A stretch of DNA of 64,000 nucleotides, taken from positions 1 through 64,000 of the forward strand of contig JAAAOG010000196.1 in assembly GCA_009909005.1 (NCBI GenBank), read 5' to 3'. The first letter of the stretch is position 1, and each line of letters starts with the position of its first letter. Below the pieces are notes generated by a model. That model did no database searches and was not told the DNA's origin. It saw only the letters and a program-made list of their open reading frames with translations. The position numbers and the translations under genes are program-made. This document shows, one piece after another, positions 35,200-46,800 of this stretch. Source of the stretch: Alphaproteobacteria bacterium. Lineage in GTDB: Bacteria; Pseudomonadota; Alphaproteobacteria; DSM-16000; Inquilinaceae.

Positions 35200-35211
35200 A
35201 GGGGGCATGCC

Positions 35212-36240
35212 ATGACGACGCCCGGCACCCCGCATGATGCGCTGTTCAAGTGCCTCGTCGAAGACCCGGAGAGGGCCGGGGTGCTGATCCGCGAGCAGCT
35301 CCCGGCCGATATCATTGAAATGCTGTCCGACGCCCCGCCGGTGCCGGTGGATGCCACCTTCATTGACGGCAGACTACGGGAGACCCGCGGCGACCGGCTC
35401 TTCGAAGTGCGGCTGAAGGACGGGGCGCAGGCGCTGATCTATGTGATCATGGAACACAAGAGTACTCCCGACCCGCGCACCCCGATCCAGATGCTCGGCT
35501 ATATGGCCCGCATCTGGGACCGCTATGCCGGACCGGGCGGAGACAAGGCGCACGCCCTGCCGCCGATCATCCCGCTGGTGATCTACCATGGCCGGTCACC
35601 CTGGACGGTAGCGACTTCGGTCCAGGACTGTCTTGAGGGTGATCTGCACCTGCGGCCGGAGCTGGCGGGGTTTCGCTATCTGCTCCGGGACATCGGCAGG
35701 ATTGACGACGACCGATTGTCGAGGCGGACCGATCTGCGCAGCGTTCTTCTCGCCCTGAAATACGGGCCCCGGGAAACGGCATCGGACGAAATCCTGATCG
35801 GGATCCTGACGGACCTGCCGAACGGCTCCTTGCTGGAGCAGCAGGTCATCCACTATATCTTGTCTGTATTCAAGACACTCACCATTGACATGTGGCGGGA
35901 CATCGTTATCGCCGCCAAGCCGGACCGCGAGGGTGAAATGGTTTCACTGGCTGCACAGGAATGGTTCAATCAGGGTCTTCGGGAAGGAGAATTGCGGGGA
36001 ACAGCGCTGGGAGAGGCGCGGGGTGAGGCACGTGGAGAGGCACGTGGAGAGGCACGTGGAGAGGCACGTGGAGAGATACGAGGCCTCGCAGAAGCGCTGA
36101 CGCAGATTTTGGAAACTCGCTTCGGTCCCGTCGATACCGCGTTGCGCAAGAGTCTGAATCAGATGCCGGCGGAGACCCTCCGGCGCCTGCTCGCACGGGC
36201 CATCTCCGCATCCAGCCTCGATGCCGTTTTCGATGACTGA
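35212..36240 (+). CDS. Rpn family recombination-promoting nuclease (PD-(D/E)XK) with repeat linker
   Basis: 342 residues. The N-terminal nuclease domain begins HDALFKCLVEDPERA and contains the PD-(D/E)XK elements: Asp in GDRLFEVRLKDG and the E-H-K of IYVIMEHKST. This family (Rpn, formerly transposase_31) cleaves DNA and stimulates recA-independent recombination. After about 265 there is a Gly-Glu-Ala-Arg tandem-repeat linker (Glu-Ala-Arg-Gly units) from a 12-bp DNA repeat, then a C-terminal helical part. It may be a defence or toxin-like function. It interrupts the glycosyltransferase cluster, and the gene is probably its own unit (hairpin upstream, 90-base gap downstream). Confidence 0.88.
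   Translation: MTTPGTPHDALFKCLVEDPERAGVLIREQLPADIIEMLSDAPPVPVDATFIDGRLRETRGDRLFEVRLKDGAQALIYVIMEHKSTPDPRTPIQMLGYMARIWDRYAGPGGDKAHALPPIIPLVIYHGRSPWTVATSVQDCLEGDLHLRPELAGFRYLLRDIGRIDDDRLSRRTDLRSVLLALKYGPRETASDEILIGILTDLPNGSLLEQQVIHYILSVFKTLTIDMWRDIVIAAKPDREGEMVSLAAQEWFNQGLREGELRGTALGEARGEARGEARGEARGEARGEIRGLAEALTQILETRFGPVDTALRKSLNQMPAETLRRLLARAISASSLDAVFDD
36025..36072 (+). repeat. 12-bp tandem repeat, four perfect copies in the Rpn gene
   Basis: GAGGCACGTGGA occurs four times in a row at 36025, 36037, 36049 and 36061. Degenerate copies flank it on both sides (36013-36024 and 36073-36084). Each unit encodes Glu-Ala-Arg-Gly, so copy-number change keeps the reading frame and only alters linker length. 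Confidence 0.95.
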
Positions 36241-36330
36241 AGCAGCTGTAAGACCACGCTTCTGCTGGCATCGATGGCGTCCAACCGACCCCTCGAGGTG
36301 AAATAATGTCAAGGGCCTCGGGGCAATGTC

Positions 36331-37425
36331 ATGCGGATCGCTTTCTATGCGCCGATGAAGGCGCCGGACCACCCGGTGCCATCGGGCGACCGCCGGATGG
36401 CGCGGCTGTTCATGCGGGTACTTGCCGAGCTTGGCCACGAAGTCCGGCTGGTCTCGCGATTCCGCAGCTGGGATGACGGCAGCTGCCCGCAGCGGATGGA
36501 GCGGCTTGCCGGGATCGGCCCGCGACTGGCCGAACGCCTGAAAAAGCAGCTGCGGTCAGCCGGCTGGATCCCGGATCTCTGGTTTACCTATCACCTCTAT
36601 TACAAGGCACCGGATTGGCTGGGTCCGGCGGTCGCCGGCGCCTTCGGCATTCCGTATCTCATTGCCGAGGCGTCCTATGCCGGCAAGCGCGCCGCCGTCC
36701 CGACGGTCATCGGTCACGACGCCAGTACCGCCGCCATCCGCCGGGCCGACGCCGTCCTCGCCCTGTCCGGCGACGATGCCGACGGGCTGGCGGCGCTGGT
36801 CCCTGGAGAGAGGCTGGTCCGGGTTGGCCCCTTTCTCGACCATGCGCCTTTCTCGGAGGCGGCCGCGACCCGACAGGTCTCAACGCACGACGTTCCACGA
36901 CTTCTCGCCGTGGCAATGATGCGCCCGGGCGACAAGCTGGCCTCCTACCGCCTCCTGGGAGAGGCCCTGTCCTTGCTGGCCGACCGGGCCTGGAGCCTGA
37001 CGGTCGTCGGCGACGGTCCCGCCCGCGCCGCGGTCAGCGCATGCCTGCCGACGGAGCGTACGCGCTTCCTCGGTCAGGTTGCGGCGGACGACCTGCCCGA
37101 CTTGTACGCCTCGGCGGACCTGTTCGTGTGGCCGGCCATTCGCGAAGCGTACGGGCTGGCCCTTCTGGAAGCCCAGGCGACGGGCCTGCCGGCGGTGGTC
37201 GGACGCACGGGCGGGACGCCCGACATTGTGCGCGAAGGGGTCACGGGCCTGCTGCCACCGGTCGGAGATGCGGCCGCTCTTGCCGATGCCGTCCGGCTCC
37301 TCTTGGACGATCCGGACCGCCGGGTCGCCATGGGCCGGGCGGCTCTCCGGACCGTCGCGAGCGCGCACAGCCTCGATCAAGCCAGGTCGGTGCTGGCCGA
37401 GGTGATCGGGAGGGTCTGCCGGTGA
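36331..37425 (+). CDS. Glycosyltransferase family 4
   Basis: 364 residues, GT-B fold. The N-terminus MRIAFYAPMKAPDHPVPSGD has the GT4 loop and PSGDRR is recognisable. The donor domain has LTVVGDGPARAAV and ADLFVWPAIREAYGLALLE, the latter containing the E-x7-E region, with GVTGLLPPVGD after it. It should transfer a sugar from a nucleotide donor in the cytoplasm. Its stop overlaps the GTG start of the histidine phosphatase gene (GTGA at 37422-37425), which begins a coupled run of three genes. Confidence 0.92.
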   Translation: MRIAFYAPMKAPDHPVPSGDRRMARLFMRVLAELGHEVRLVSRFRSWDDGSCPQRMERLAGIGPRLAERLKKQLRSAGWIPDLWFTYHLYYKAPDWLGPAVAGAFGIPYLIAEASYAGKRAAVPTVIGHDASTAAIRRADAVLALSGDDADGLAALVPGERLVRVGPFLDHAPFSEAAATRQVSTHDVPRLLAVAMMRPGDKLASYRLLGEALSLLADRAWSLTVVGDGPARAAVSACLPTERTRFLGQVAADDLPDLYASADLFVWPAIREAYGLALLEAQATGLPAVVGRTGGTPDIVREGVTGLLPPVGDAAALADAVRLLLDDPDRRVAMGRAALRTVASAHSLDQARSVLAEVIGRVCR

Positions 37426-38063
37426 CGCTGCTGGTCATGGTCCGGCACGGCCCGACGGCCTGGACCGCCGAACGCCGCATCCAGGGTCGCACCGATGTTC
37501 CGCTGTCGCCGGACGGCCGGGCCATGGTCATGCGATGGCGGCTGCCGGCCTTCATACCCGACGGACAGGCCGGCATGGTGCCGCTGGACCATGCCGTCTG
37601 GCTGACCAGCCCGCTGGCCCGCGCCCTGGAGACGGCCGAGCTCCTGGCCGCATCGGCACAAGCAGCCCCGCGCATCGACGACCGGCTGGTGGAAATGTGT
37701 TATGGCGCCTGGGAAGGCCGGATGCGGGCGGATATCGATGCCGAGATCGGCGCCGGGATGCCCGGGTGGCGCGGCCTTGGCCTGGATTTCGCCCCGCCCG
37801 GCGGGGAGTCGCCTCGACAGGTGCAGGACCGCCTCATGCCGCTGCTGCGCGAAATCGCCGCGGCCAAACGCGCAACGATGGCGGTCTGTCACAAAGGAAT
37901 CATTCGCGCTGTCTATTCCCATGCCGTAGCGTGGGATATGGTTTCCAAGCCTCCGCATCGCCTGCAGGATGGCGCCGCCCATGTGTTCAGCGTGTCGCCG
38001 GACGGCGCGCCTTCGCTTGTCGCCGCGAACATTTCGCTTCTGCCTGCTTCCGGCTCGCCATGA
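37422..38063 (+). CDS. Histidine phosphatase family protein
   Basis: 213 residues. The phosphoacceptor motif VRHGPTAW with His at about residue 9 and a late CHKG with the second active-site His match the phosphoglycerate-mutase-like phosphatases; PLSPDG and LTSPLARALETAELL lie between. The GTG start at 37422 overlaps the previous stop, and its end overlaps the next glycosyltransferase (ATGA). It may dephosphorylate a sugar phosphate or a lipid-linked intermediate of the same pathway; this is inferred from coupling. Confidence 0.9.
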   Translation: MTLLVMVRHGPTAWTAERRIQGRTDVPLSPDGRAMVMRWRLPAFIPDGQAGMVPLDHAVWLTSPLARALETAELLAASAQAAPRIDDRLVEMCYGAWEGRMRADIDAEIGAGMPGWRGLGLDFAPPGGESPRQVQDRLMPLLREIAAAKRATMAVCHKGIIRAVYSHAVAWDMVSKPPHRLQDGAAHVFSVSPDGAPSLVAANISLLPASGSP

Positions 38064-39235
38064 AGGCCCTGCTTTACGTGCAGCATCTGCTCGGGACCGG
38101 CCATGTCCGCCGGGCGGCGCTGCTTGCCCGGGCCCTGGCGAACCGCGACGTCAACGTCACTGTCGCCTATGGCGGTTTTCCGGTGAGCGGCGTGGATTTC
38201 GGCCCGGCGAGGATCGTTCCCCTGCCGCCGGCGCGGGCGGCTGACGCCGCCTTTTCAGCCGTCCTCGATGCGGAGGGCCGGCCGATCGGCGAGGCTTGGA
38301 AGGGCGCACGGCGCGACGCCCTGCTGGCGCTGTTCCTCCGGCAAGAGGCGGACATTCTGCTCATCGAGACCTTCCCGTTCGGCCGCCGCCAGTTCCGCTT
38401 CGAGCTGGCGCCCCTGCTCGATGCCGCCCGGGACGCCCGACCGCGGCCCGTGATCGCCAGCTCCGTGCGGGATATCCTGATCAGAAAGGCCGATCCGAAA
38501 AAGCACGACGACATGGCCGCCATGGCGCGGCGCTGGTTCGACCTCGTCCTCGTGCACGGCGACCCGGCCTTCATCCCGTTCGAGGCCACCTTCCCGCCCG
38601 CCCCGGCGATCGCCGATCTCATCCGCTATACCGGCTATGTCGCGCCGGACCGCGATCCGCCGGCGCCTCCCGGCGATGACGGCCATGGCGAGGTGGTCGT
38701 TTCGGTCGGCGGCGGTGCCGTCGGGTTCGACCTGCTGCGGACGACCCTCAGGGCCCGGCCGATGAGCGCCGCGGCGCACCGGAGATGGCGCCTGCTGCTC
38801 GGCGCCGACCTGGCGCCGGAACACATCGCCGCCCTGCGCGACATGGCCGCCGCCCAGGGCCCCGGCGTCATCCTGGAACCGGCGCGGCCGGATTTCCCGG
38901 GATTGCTCGGCCGCTGCCTGTTGTCCATTTCCCAGGCGGGCTACAATACAGTCATGGATATCCTGAAGGCCGGATGTCGTGCCATAGTGGTGCCCTTCGC
39001 CGCCGGCGGCGAGACCGAGCAGGCCGAGCGGGCGTGGCGTCTGGCAGATCGCGGCTTGCTCGCTGTCCTGGAGGAAGCGGCGTTGACCCCGCAGGCTCTG
39101 GCGGAGGCGGTCGACAACGTACTGGCCGGCCCGCCGCCTGCGGCCGCAGCGCCCGGTCTCCCGGTGGACGGGGCCGCGCGGTCGGCCGCGCTTCTGATCG
39201 ATTATGCCCGCAAGGCGGCGGCAGCCCCGATATAG
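38060..39235 (+). CDS. Glycosyltransferase family 28-like protein, second copy
   Basis: 391 residues. MKALLYVQHLLGTGHVRRAALLAR is the same GxGH N-terminal motif as in the 31082-32293 enzyme. The C-terminal half has VVVSVGGGAVGFDL and LLSISQAGYNTVMDILKAG, the nucleotide-sugar-binding region of MurG-like enzymes. It shares ancestry and topology with the earlier copy but is clearly diverged. The ATG overlaps the phosphatase stop, so it is co-translated. The products of these enzymes are unknown. Confidence 0.85.
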   Translation: MKALLYVQHLLGTGHVRRAALLARALANRDVNVTVAYGGFPVSGVDFGPARIVPLPPARAADAAFSAVLDAEGRPIGEAWKGARRDALLALFLRQEADILLIETFPFGRRQFRFELAPLLDAARDARPRPVIASSVRDILIRKADPKKHDDMAAMARRWFDLVLVHGDPAFIPFEATFPPAPAIADLIRYTGYVAPDRDPPAPPGDDGHGEVVVSVGGGAVGFDLLRTTLRARPMSAAAHRRWRLLLGADLAPEHIAALRDMAAAQGPGVILEPARPDFPGLLGRCLLSISQAGYNTVMDILKAGCRAIVVPFAAGGETEQAERAWRLADRGLLAVLEEAALTPQALAEAVDNVLAGPPPAAAAPGLPVDGAARSAALLIDYARKAAAAPI

Positions 39236-39261
39236 GCGGGTGACGTTAGAGTAGAAGGCTG

Positions 39262-40275
39262 ATGCACGATCCTCGTTCTGGGAACAACGGCTCGAGCACG
39301 GGAAGCGACTTCTGGCGGCGCCTCTCGGCCGAGTTCGACCGTTGGGCCGCGACCGGCCGCCCGGCGACCTTCTGGTGGCGCGACGATGATGCCGGCGACA
39401 CCAGCTGGCCGCTCGACCGGCTGCTGGGCATCGCCATTGCCCACGACGTGCCGCTGGCTCTGGCGGTGATTCCCGCGCGCCTCACCGGGCGGCTGGTTCA
39501 TCGGGTGGCCGAAACCCCGCGCCTCTATGTCATGCAGCATGGCTGGTCGCACGACAATCGCGCGCGCGAGCCCGAGCGTATGACCGAACTGAGCGACGAC
39601 TGGGACCGGGGCGACGCCGATCACTGGCTGCTGGAAGGCCGCCGCCGCCTGGCCGAAGGGTTCGGGCCGCGCTTTTTGCCGGCCATGGTGCCGCCCTGGA
39701 ACCGCATGGGCGACGGCATGGCCGCCCATCTGTCGACGCTCGGCTTTCAGGCCGTCAGCGGCCTGGGCATCCGCAGCGGCAGCGAGCCCGGCCCGACACG
39801 CCTCAACATCCATGTCGACATCATGAATTGGGAGACCCGGCGCTTTGCCGGGGACCATCCGGCACTTGACACGACCATCCGGCACCTGGAAGCCCGCCGC
39901 ACCGGCGCAGCCGATCCGGACGAGGTCACCGGCATCATGAGCCACCATCAGTTCCACGATGAGGACTGCTGGCAGTTCCTCGATCGGCTCGCGGCTGTCG
40001 TGGCCGGTCACCCCGGCGCGGTCTGGTGCGACCCGGCCAACCTGATGGCCGGGCTGAACGGGAGCCGCAGTCATGAGCCTGCACAGCTATCCGCGTCCGG
40101 TCCTGATCGGCGACTATGTCCGGGCCGGCTCCGGCCTCGCGCTGACAGGGCTGCCGCTGGCGTTGCTGCCCATGCACTGGGTGCTGGCAAGCCTGTTCGG
40201 CGGTGCGGCGCTGCTCTTCGGCCTGTTCCTGGCGACGACGGTTCAGAAGCACCTGACTGTGGTCGAAGCCGATGA
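39262..40275 (+). CDS. Polysaccharide deacetylase-like (NodB-fold) protein with overlapping C-terminus
   Basis: 337 residues as an open frame. The N-terminal 270 residues look genuine: FWWRDDDAGDTSWPLDRLL has the metal-binding Asp pair, HGWSHDNRA the His motif, and MVPPWNRM and HHQFHDED follow, as in NodB-like deacetylases. From about residue 271 the frame runs over the next gene and reads as its shadow (Arg/Pro/Ala-rich). Either the protein really ends near 40074 and a base has been lost, or a 200-base overlap is used. It would deacetylate N-acetyl sugars in the same pathway. The first 20 residues are disordered and the start is uncertain. Confidence 0.75.
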   Translation: MHDPRSGNNGSSTGSDFWRRLSAEFDRWAATGRPATFWWRDDDAGDTSWPLDRLLGIAIAHDVPLALAVIPARLTGRLVHRVAETPRLYVMQHGWSHDNRAREPERMTELSDDWDRGDADHWLLEGRRRLAEGFGPRFLPAMVPPWNRMGDGMAAHLSTLGFQAVSGLGIRSGSEPGPTRLNIHVDIMNWETRRFAGDHPALDTTIRHLEARRTGAADPDEVTGIMSHHQFHDEDCWQFLDRLAAVVAGHPGAVWCDPANLMAGLNGSRSHEPAQLSASGPDRRLCPGRLRPRADRAAAGVAAHALGAGKPVRRCGAALRPVPGDDGSEAPDCGRSR

Positions 40276-40635
40276 GGAGGGCATCGTAAGCCGCGGTCCG
40301 GCCGGCACATCAATGTCCTGGTCCGACCTTTCCCGCCTGAAGCTCAATTATTATTCCACGCGCCGCGACCGGCAGGACGGCTGGATGACCCTGGTCCTGA
40401 AGGGCCGTGGCCGCAAAATCAGCCTGGAATCCTCCCTGTCCGACTTCGACGACGTCGCCCGGCGGGCTCATGAGGCCGCCGAGGCACGGGGGCTCGAGCT
40501 GTCGCCGGCGACCCTCGAAAACCTGATGATGCTGGGCGCCCGCCGCCCGCCGGGCAACCTGACCGCGCGGTGGGGGCCGGACGGCGACGGCGCGGCCGGG
40601 GCGGAGGATGCCGCCGCACAGCGGGAGCGGACCGG

Positions 40636-40639
<4 letters not shown>
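40073..40639 (+). CDS. Hypothetical membrane protein with two N-terminal helices
   Basis: 188 residues of no family I can name. Two closely spaced hydrophobic helices at about 20-55 (starting GLALTGLPLALLPM) form a hairpin. A soluble domain follows, with VVEADEEGIVSRG and LSRLKLNYYS, resembling bacterial PH-like domains placed after a membrane hairpin. The ATG at 40073 has GGGAG upstream. The last 35 residues are Gly/Ala/Arg-rich. Its stop overlaps the GTG start of the ABC ATPase gene (40636-40639), so it may be co-translated with the peptide importer. Confidence 0.7.
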
Positions 40640-42563
<1,924 letters not shown>

Positions 42564-42567
<4 letters not shown>

Positions 42568-44492
42568 CCACGGTTCCGCGGCTCCGGCCGGCCCTGCTAC
42601 CGCTTGTTCCGGCACTGGCGGCCCTGTTCCTCGGCCTGCAGCTTCCCGCTGTGCAGGCGGCCGATTACATCGAGACGCCGATGCTGGCCGAGGCGGTCGA
42701 GACCGGCGATCTGCCGGCGGTGAGCGAACGCCTGCCCGCGGTGCCGTTCCGGGTCGAGACCGACGGGCCCAACCTGGCCGTCGGCCGCCATGGCGGCGAG
42801 ATCAACTGGCTGGCCCGCCGCGCCAAGGACATCCGGATCATGAATGTCTATGGCTATGCCCGGCTGGTCGGCTATACGCGCGATTTCGACCTGCAGCCCG
42901 ACATCCTGGAAAGCGTCGAGGTCGAGGAGAACCGTATCTTCACTTTACATTTGCGCGAAGGACATCGCTGGTCGGACGGCCACCCCTTCACCACCGAAGA
43001 CTTCCGCTATGCCTGGGAAAACGTCGAACTGAACGAGGCGCTGAGCCCCTTCGGACCCGATACGCGGATGATCGTCGACGGGGCCCTGCCCGAGGTCGCG
43101 GTTGTCGACGAGACGACCATTCGCTACAGCTGGCCGACGCCCAACCCGGAATTCCTGCCGGCCCTGGCCGATGCCCGGCCGCTCTATATCTACGCGCCAG
43201 CCCATTATCTGCAGCAGTTCCACGCCGACCACGCCGATCCGGACGCGCTGGACCGGCGCATCGCCGAGTCCAACGAGCGCAACTGGGCGGCCCTGCATAT
43301 CCGCCGCGGCGACCTCTACGACGCCGACAATCCGGACCTGCCGGTGTTGCAGCCCTGGCGCAACACCACGCCGCCGCCGTCCGAGCGCTTCGTGTTCGTG
43401 CGCAATCCCTATTTCCACCGCATCGACCCCGAGGGCCGGCAGCTGCCCTATCTCGACCGGGTCATCGTCAACATCTCGGACGGCGCCCTGATCCCGGCCA
43501 AGACCGGCGCCGGCGAGAGCGATTTGCAGTCCCGCAGCCTGCGCTTCGACAATGTCACGTTCCTGCTCGAAGCCGAGCAGCGCAATGATTTCACCGTGCG
43601 CCTCTGGCCGACGGCCCTCGGCTCGGAAATGGCGCTCTATCCGAACATGAACGTCAATGATCCGGTCTGGCGCGCGATCAACCGCGATGTCCGCTTCCGC
43701 CGCGCCCTGTCCCTGGCCATCGATCGCGCGGAAATCAACGAAATCATCTTCTTCGGCCTGGCCACCCCGGCCAACAACACGGCCCTGCCGATATCGCCGG
43801 TCTTCGACGACGCCCGGCAGACGCTCTGGGCCGACTACGATCTCGAGCGGGCCAATGCCCTGCTCGACGAGATGGGCCTGACCGAACGCAACGGCGAGGG
43901 CATAAGGCTGCTGCCCGACGGCCGGCCGATGGAGATCGTGGTCGAGACGTCCGGCGAGCGGACTGTCGAGATCGACATGCTGCAGCTGATCCGCGACAGC
44001 TGGCAGGATATCGGCGTGGCGCTGTTCACCAGCTCCTCGCAGCGGGACATTTTCCGCAACCGCGTCTTCTCGGGCGATGCCATGATGTCGACGTGGTTCG
44101 GCTTCGACAACGCCGTCTTCAGCGCCAGCACGGTGCCGCGCGAATTGGCGCCGGTCGACCAGAACTGGCTGCAATATCCGAAATGGGGCCAGTATGTGCA
44201 GACCCTGGGCGACGCGGGCGAGCCGGCCGATATGGACTTCGCCCTGCGGCTGATGACGCTGTACGACGCCTGGCGTCTGGCCGACGGGCGGGAGGAACGG
44301 CTGGCGATTGTCGACGAGATGCTCGACATCCACGCGGACCAGGTCACCTCGATCGGCACCGTTCAGGGCGTGCTGCAGCCGGTGGTGGTCAACAATGCGC
44401 TGCGCAATGTGCCGCAGGAGGCCATCTACAGCTGGAACCCCGGCGCGCATTTCGGCATCTACCATCCCGATACGTTCTGGCTGGAGCGCTGA
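42564..44492 (+). CDS. ABC transporter substrate-binding protein, family 5
   Basis: 642 residues with a signal peptide cleaved after about residue 32 (PAVQA-ADY). The type 5 solute-binding core is recognisable: LREGHRWSDGHPFTTEDFRYAWE early, VRFRRALSLAIDRAEINEI in the middle and an ALLDEMGL segment after it. At 642 residues it is longer than DppA or OppA (about 510-540), close to YejA-like and glycan- or antibiotic-peptide-type binders. The ligand cannot be told. It is coupled to the ATPase gene by a four-base overlap. Confidence 0.92.
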
Positions 44493-44540
44493 GCCGCCGC
44501 GCGCCGCCTCGGCGCTTCCGCCAACCCGGAGCGGCTTCCC

Positions 44541-45539
44541 ATGCTCGCCTATTTCGCTCGGCGCATCCTGATCATGATCCCGACGCTGCTGGCGATCAGT
44601 GTCATCAGCTTCGTCATCATCCAGCTGCCGCCGGGCGACTATCTCACGACCCTGATCGACGAACTGCGCAGCCGCGGCGAGGCCGCCGATCTCGGCCAGA
44701 TCCAGGTGCTGCGCGAGACCTATCACCTCGACGAGCCGCTCATCACGCAGTATTTTTTCTGGATCACGGGCGTTCTGCAGGGCGATTTCGGCTACAGCTT
44801 CGAATATGGCCTGCCGGTGACGGACGTTGTCGGTGACAAGGTCGCGCTGACGATTCTCGTGACCGCCGCCACCACCGTCTTCATCTGGATCGTCGCCTTT
44901 CCCATCGGCGTCTATTCCGCCACCCACCAGTATAGCTGGGGCGATTACGGCCTGACCTTTCTCGGCTTTCTCGGCCTGGCGACGCCCAACTTCCTGCTCG
45001 CCCTGGTCCTTCTGTATTTCGCCAATGTCTGGTTCGGCACCTCGATCGGCGGGCTGATGGACCCGCAATATATCGACGAGCCCTGGAGCGTCGGCAAAGT
45101 GCTCTCGGTGCTCGAACATCTGTGGATACCGGTCATCGTCATCGGCACCTCCGGCACGGCGGCGATGATCCGCCGGCTGCGGGCCAATCTGCTCGACGAA
45201 TTACAGAAGCAGTACTACATCACGGCGCTGGCCAAGGGACTGCCGCGGCACAAGGCGCTGCTGAAATACCCGCTGCGCACGGCCCTCAACCCCTTCATCG
45301 CCGATATCGGCAGCATTCTGCCGGAGCTGCTGTCCGGCGCGACCATCGTCTCCGTCGTTTTGAACCTGCCGACGACAGGGCCGATCCTGCTCTCGGCCCT
45401 GCAAAGCCAGGACATGTTCCTGGCCGGGTCCTTCGTTTTGCTGCTGGCGGTGATGACGGTGATCGGCGTGCTGATCTCCGACCTGCTGCTGGCGGTGCTC
45501 GACCCGCGCATCCGCCTGGGCGGAGGCTCGACGAAATGA
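44541..45539 (+). CDS. ABC transporter permease (DppB/OppB-like)
   Basis: 332 residues with six helices. The N-terminus MLAYFARRILIMIPTLLAIS and LPPGDYLTTL are typical of the DppB group. The EAA coupling loop is YYITALAKGLPRHKALLKYPLRTALNP, with ALAKGL matching the conserved EAA-x-x-x-G motif. It forms the inner-membrane channel with the second permease encoded next. Its stop overlaps that start (ATGA at 45536-45539). Confidence 0.95.
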   Translation: MLAYFARRILIMIPTLLAISVISFVIIQLPPGDYLTTLIDELRSRGEAADLGQIQVLRETYHLDEPLITQYFFWITGVLQGDFGYSFEYGLPVTDVVGDKVALTILVTAATTVFIWIVAFPIGVYSATHQYSWGDYGLTFLGFLGLATPNFLLALVLLYFANVWFGTSIGGLMDPQYIDEPWSVGKVLSVLEHLWIPVIVIGTSGTAAMIRRLRANLLDELQKQYYITALAKGLPRHKALLKYPLRTALNPFIADIGSILPELLSGATIVSVVLNLPTTGPILLSALQSQDMFLAGSFVLLLAVMTVIGVLISDLLLAVLDPRIRLGGGSTK

Positions 45540-46759
45540 CCGAGCCGCAGCGCCCGCAGGGCGACGGCCCGCCCATCCCCGATGACGGGCCGCTGCCGCA
45601 CTATGCCGACCGGGCCCCCTGGGACCCCTATGTCGCCGAGCCGCTGACCGCCAGCCAGGAGGCCTATTACATGGCCTCGCAATGGCGCATCATGTGGTGG
45701 AAGCTGAAACGCCACCGCCTCGCCATGATCTCCGGCGCGCTGCTGGCCTTTTTCTACGTCTCCATCCTCTTCGTCGAGGTGCTGGCCCCCTATGGGCTGG
45801 AGACCCGCAACGGCCCCTATATCTACGCGCCGCCGCAGCCGCTGCACCTGTTCCACGAGGGCCGGTTCGTCGGCCCCTTCGTCTATGGCTATGACGTCGA
45901 AACGGTGCTCGACCTCTCCGGTCCGCCCGGAACGCGGTCTCTGAAGCGCGAGTACACCGTCGACCGCACGGACGTACAGCCCGTACGCTTCCTCTGCCGC
46001 GGCGACGCCTACGAGTTCTGGGGCCTGTTCGAGGGCCGGTTCCATCTGTTCTGCCCGGCAGAGGATGGGACGCTGTTCCTCCTCGGCACCGACCGGCTGG
46101 GCCGCGACCTGTTGAGCCGCATGATCTACGGCGGCCGGATTTCGCTGACCATCGGCCTGATCGGGATCGCCGTCAGCTTCTTCCTGGGCATCACGATCGG
46201 CGGGCTGGCCGGCTATTACGGCGGCTGGGTCGACAATCTGGTCAACCGCGTCATCGAGGTGTTCCAGAGCTTTCCGCAGCTGCCCCTGTGGATGGCGCTG
46301 TCCGCCGCCCTGCCCGCGACCTGGAGCCCGATCCTGATCTTCTTCGGGATCACCATCATCCTCGGCCTTGTCGACTGGACCGGTCTGGCGCGCGCGGTCC
46401 GCTCGAAGCTGCTGTCGCTGCGGGAGGAGGATTTCACCACCGCCGCCCAGCTGATGGGCGCCTCGCCGCGGCGCATCATCGGCAAGCACCTGCTGCCGAG
46501 CTTCATGAGCCACATCATCGCCTCGGCCACCCTGGCGATCCCCGGGATGATCCTCGGCGAAACGGCGCTCAGCTTTCTCAATCTCGGCCTGCGCCCGCCG
46601 GTGACCAGCCTCGGCGTGCTGCTGAAGGAGGCCCAGGACATCAACGTCGTTGCCGTCTATCCCTGGCTGATGCTGCCGGTGGTGCCGGTGATCCTGATCG
46701 TTTTGGCCTTCCAGTTCTTCGGCGACGGGCTCCGCGACGCCGCGGACCCCTACAAGTGA
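45536..46759 (+). CDS. ABC transporter permease (DppC/OppC-like) with extended periplasmic loop
   Basis: 407 residues. A cytoplasmic leader of about 55 residues precedes the first helix (about 63-85). GTDRLGRDLLSRMIYGGRISLTIG is the hallmark of DppC-type permeases, and TTAAQLMGASPRRIIGKHLLPS is the EAA loop. Between the first helix and the GTDRLGRD motif lie about 110 residues, where classical DppC has about 30; this is a large periplasmic insertion that could contact the long binding protein. It ends the importer operon and a hairpin follows. Confidence 0.93.
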   Translation: MTEPQRPQGDGPPIPDDGPLPHYADRAPWDPYVAEPLTASQEAYYMASQWRIMWWKLKRHRLAMISGALLAFFYVSILFVEVLAPYGLETRNGPYIYAPPQPLHLFHEGRFVGPFVYGYDVETVLDLSGPPGTRSLKREYTVDRTDVQPVRFLCRGDAYEFWGLFEGRFHLFCPAEDGTLFLLGTDRLGRDLLSRMIYGGRISLTIGLIGIAVSFFLGITIGGLAGYYGGWVDNLVNRVIEVFQSFPQLPLWMALSAALPATWSPILIFFGITIILGLVDWTGLARAVRSKLLSLREEDFTTAAQLMGASPRRIIGKHLLPSFMSHIIASATLAIPGMILGETALSFLNLGLRPPVTSLGVLLKEAQDINVVAVYPWLMLPVVPVILIVLAFQFFGDGLRDAADPYK

Positions 46760-46800
46760 GCGGGACGCCAACCGTCCGCTGCTGAGGCGCGCCAGCCCCC

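Noticed and set aside
42945-45119. A minus-strand open frame of about 720 codons opposite the peptide importer
   Set aside because: It covers parts of two real genes on the plus strand and has no protein-like features.
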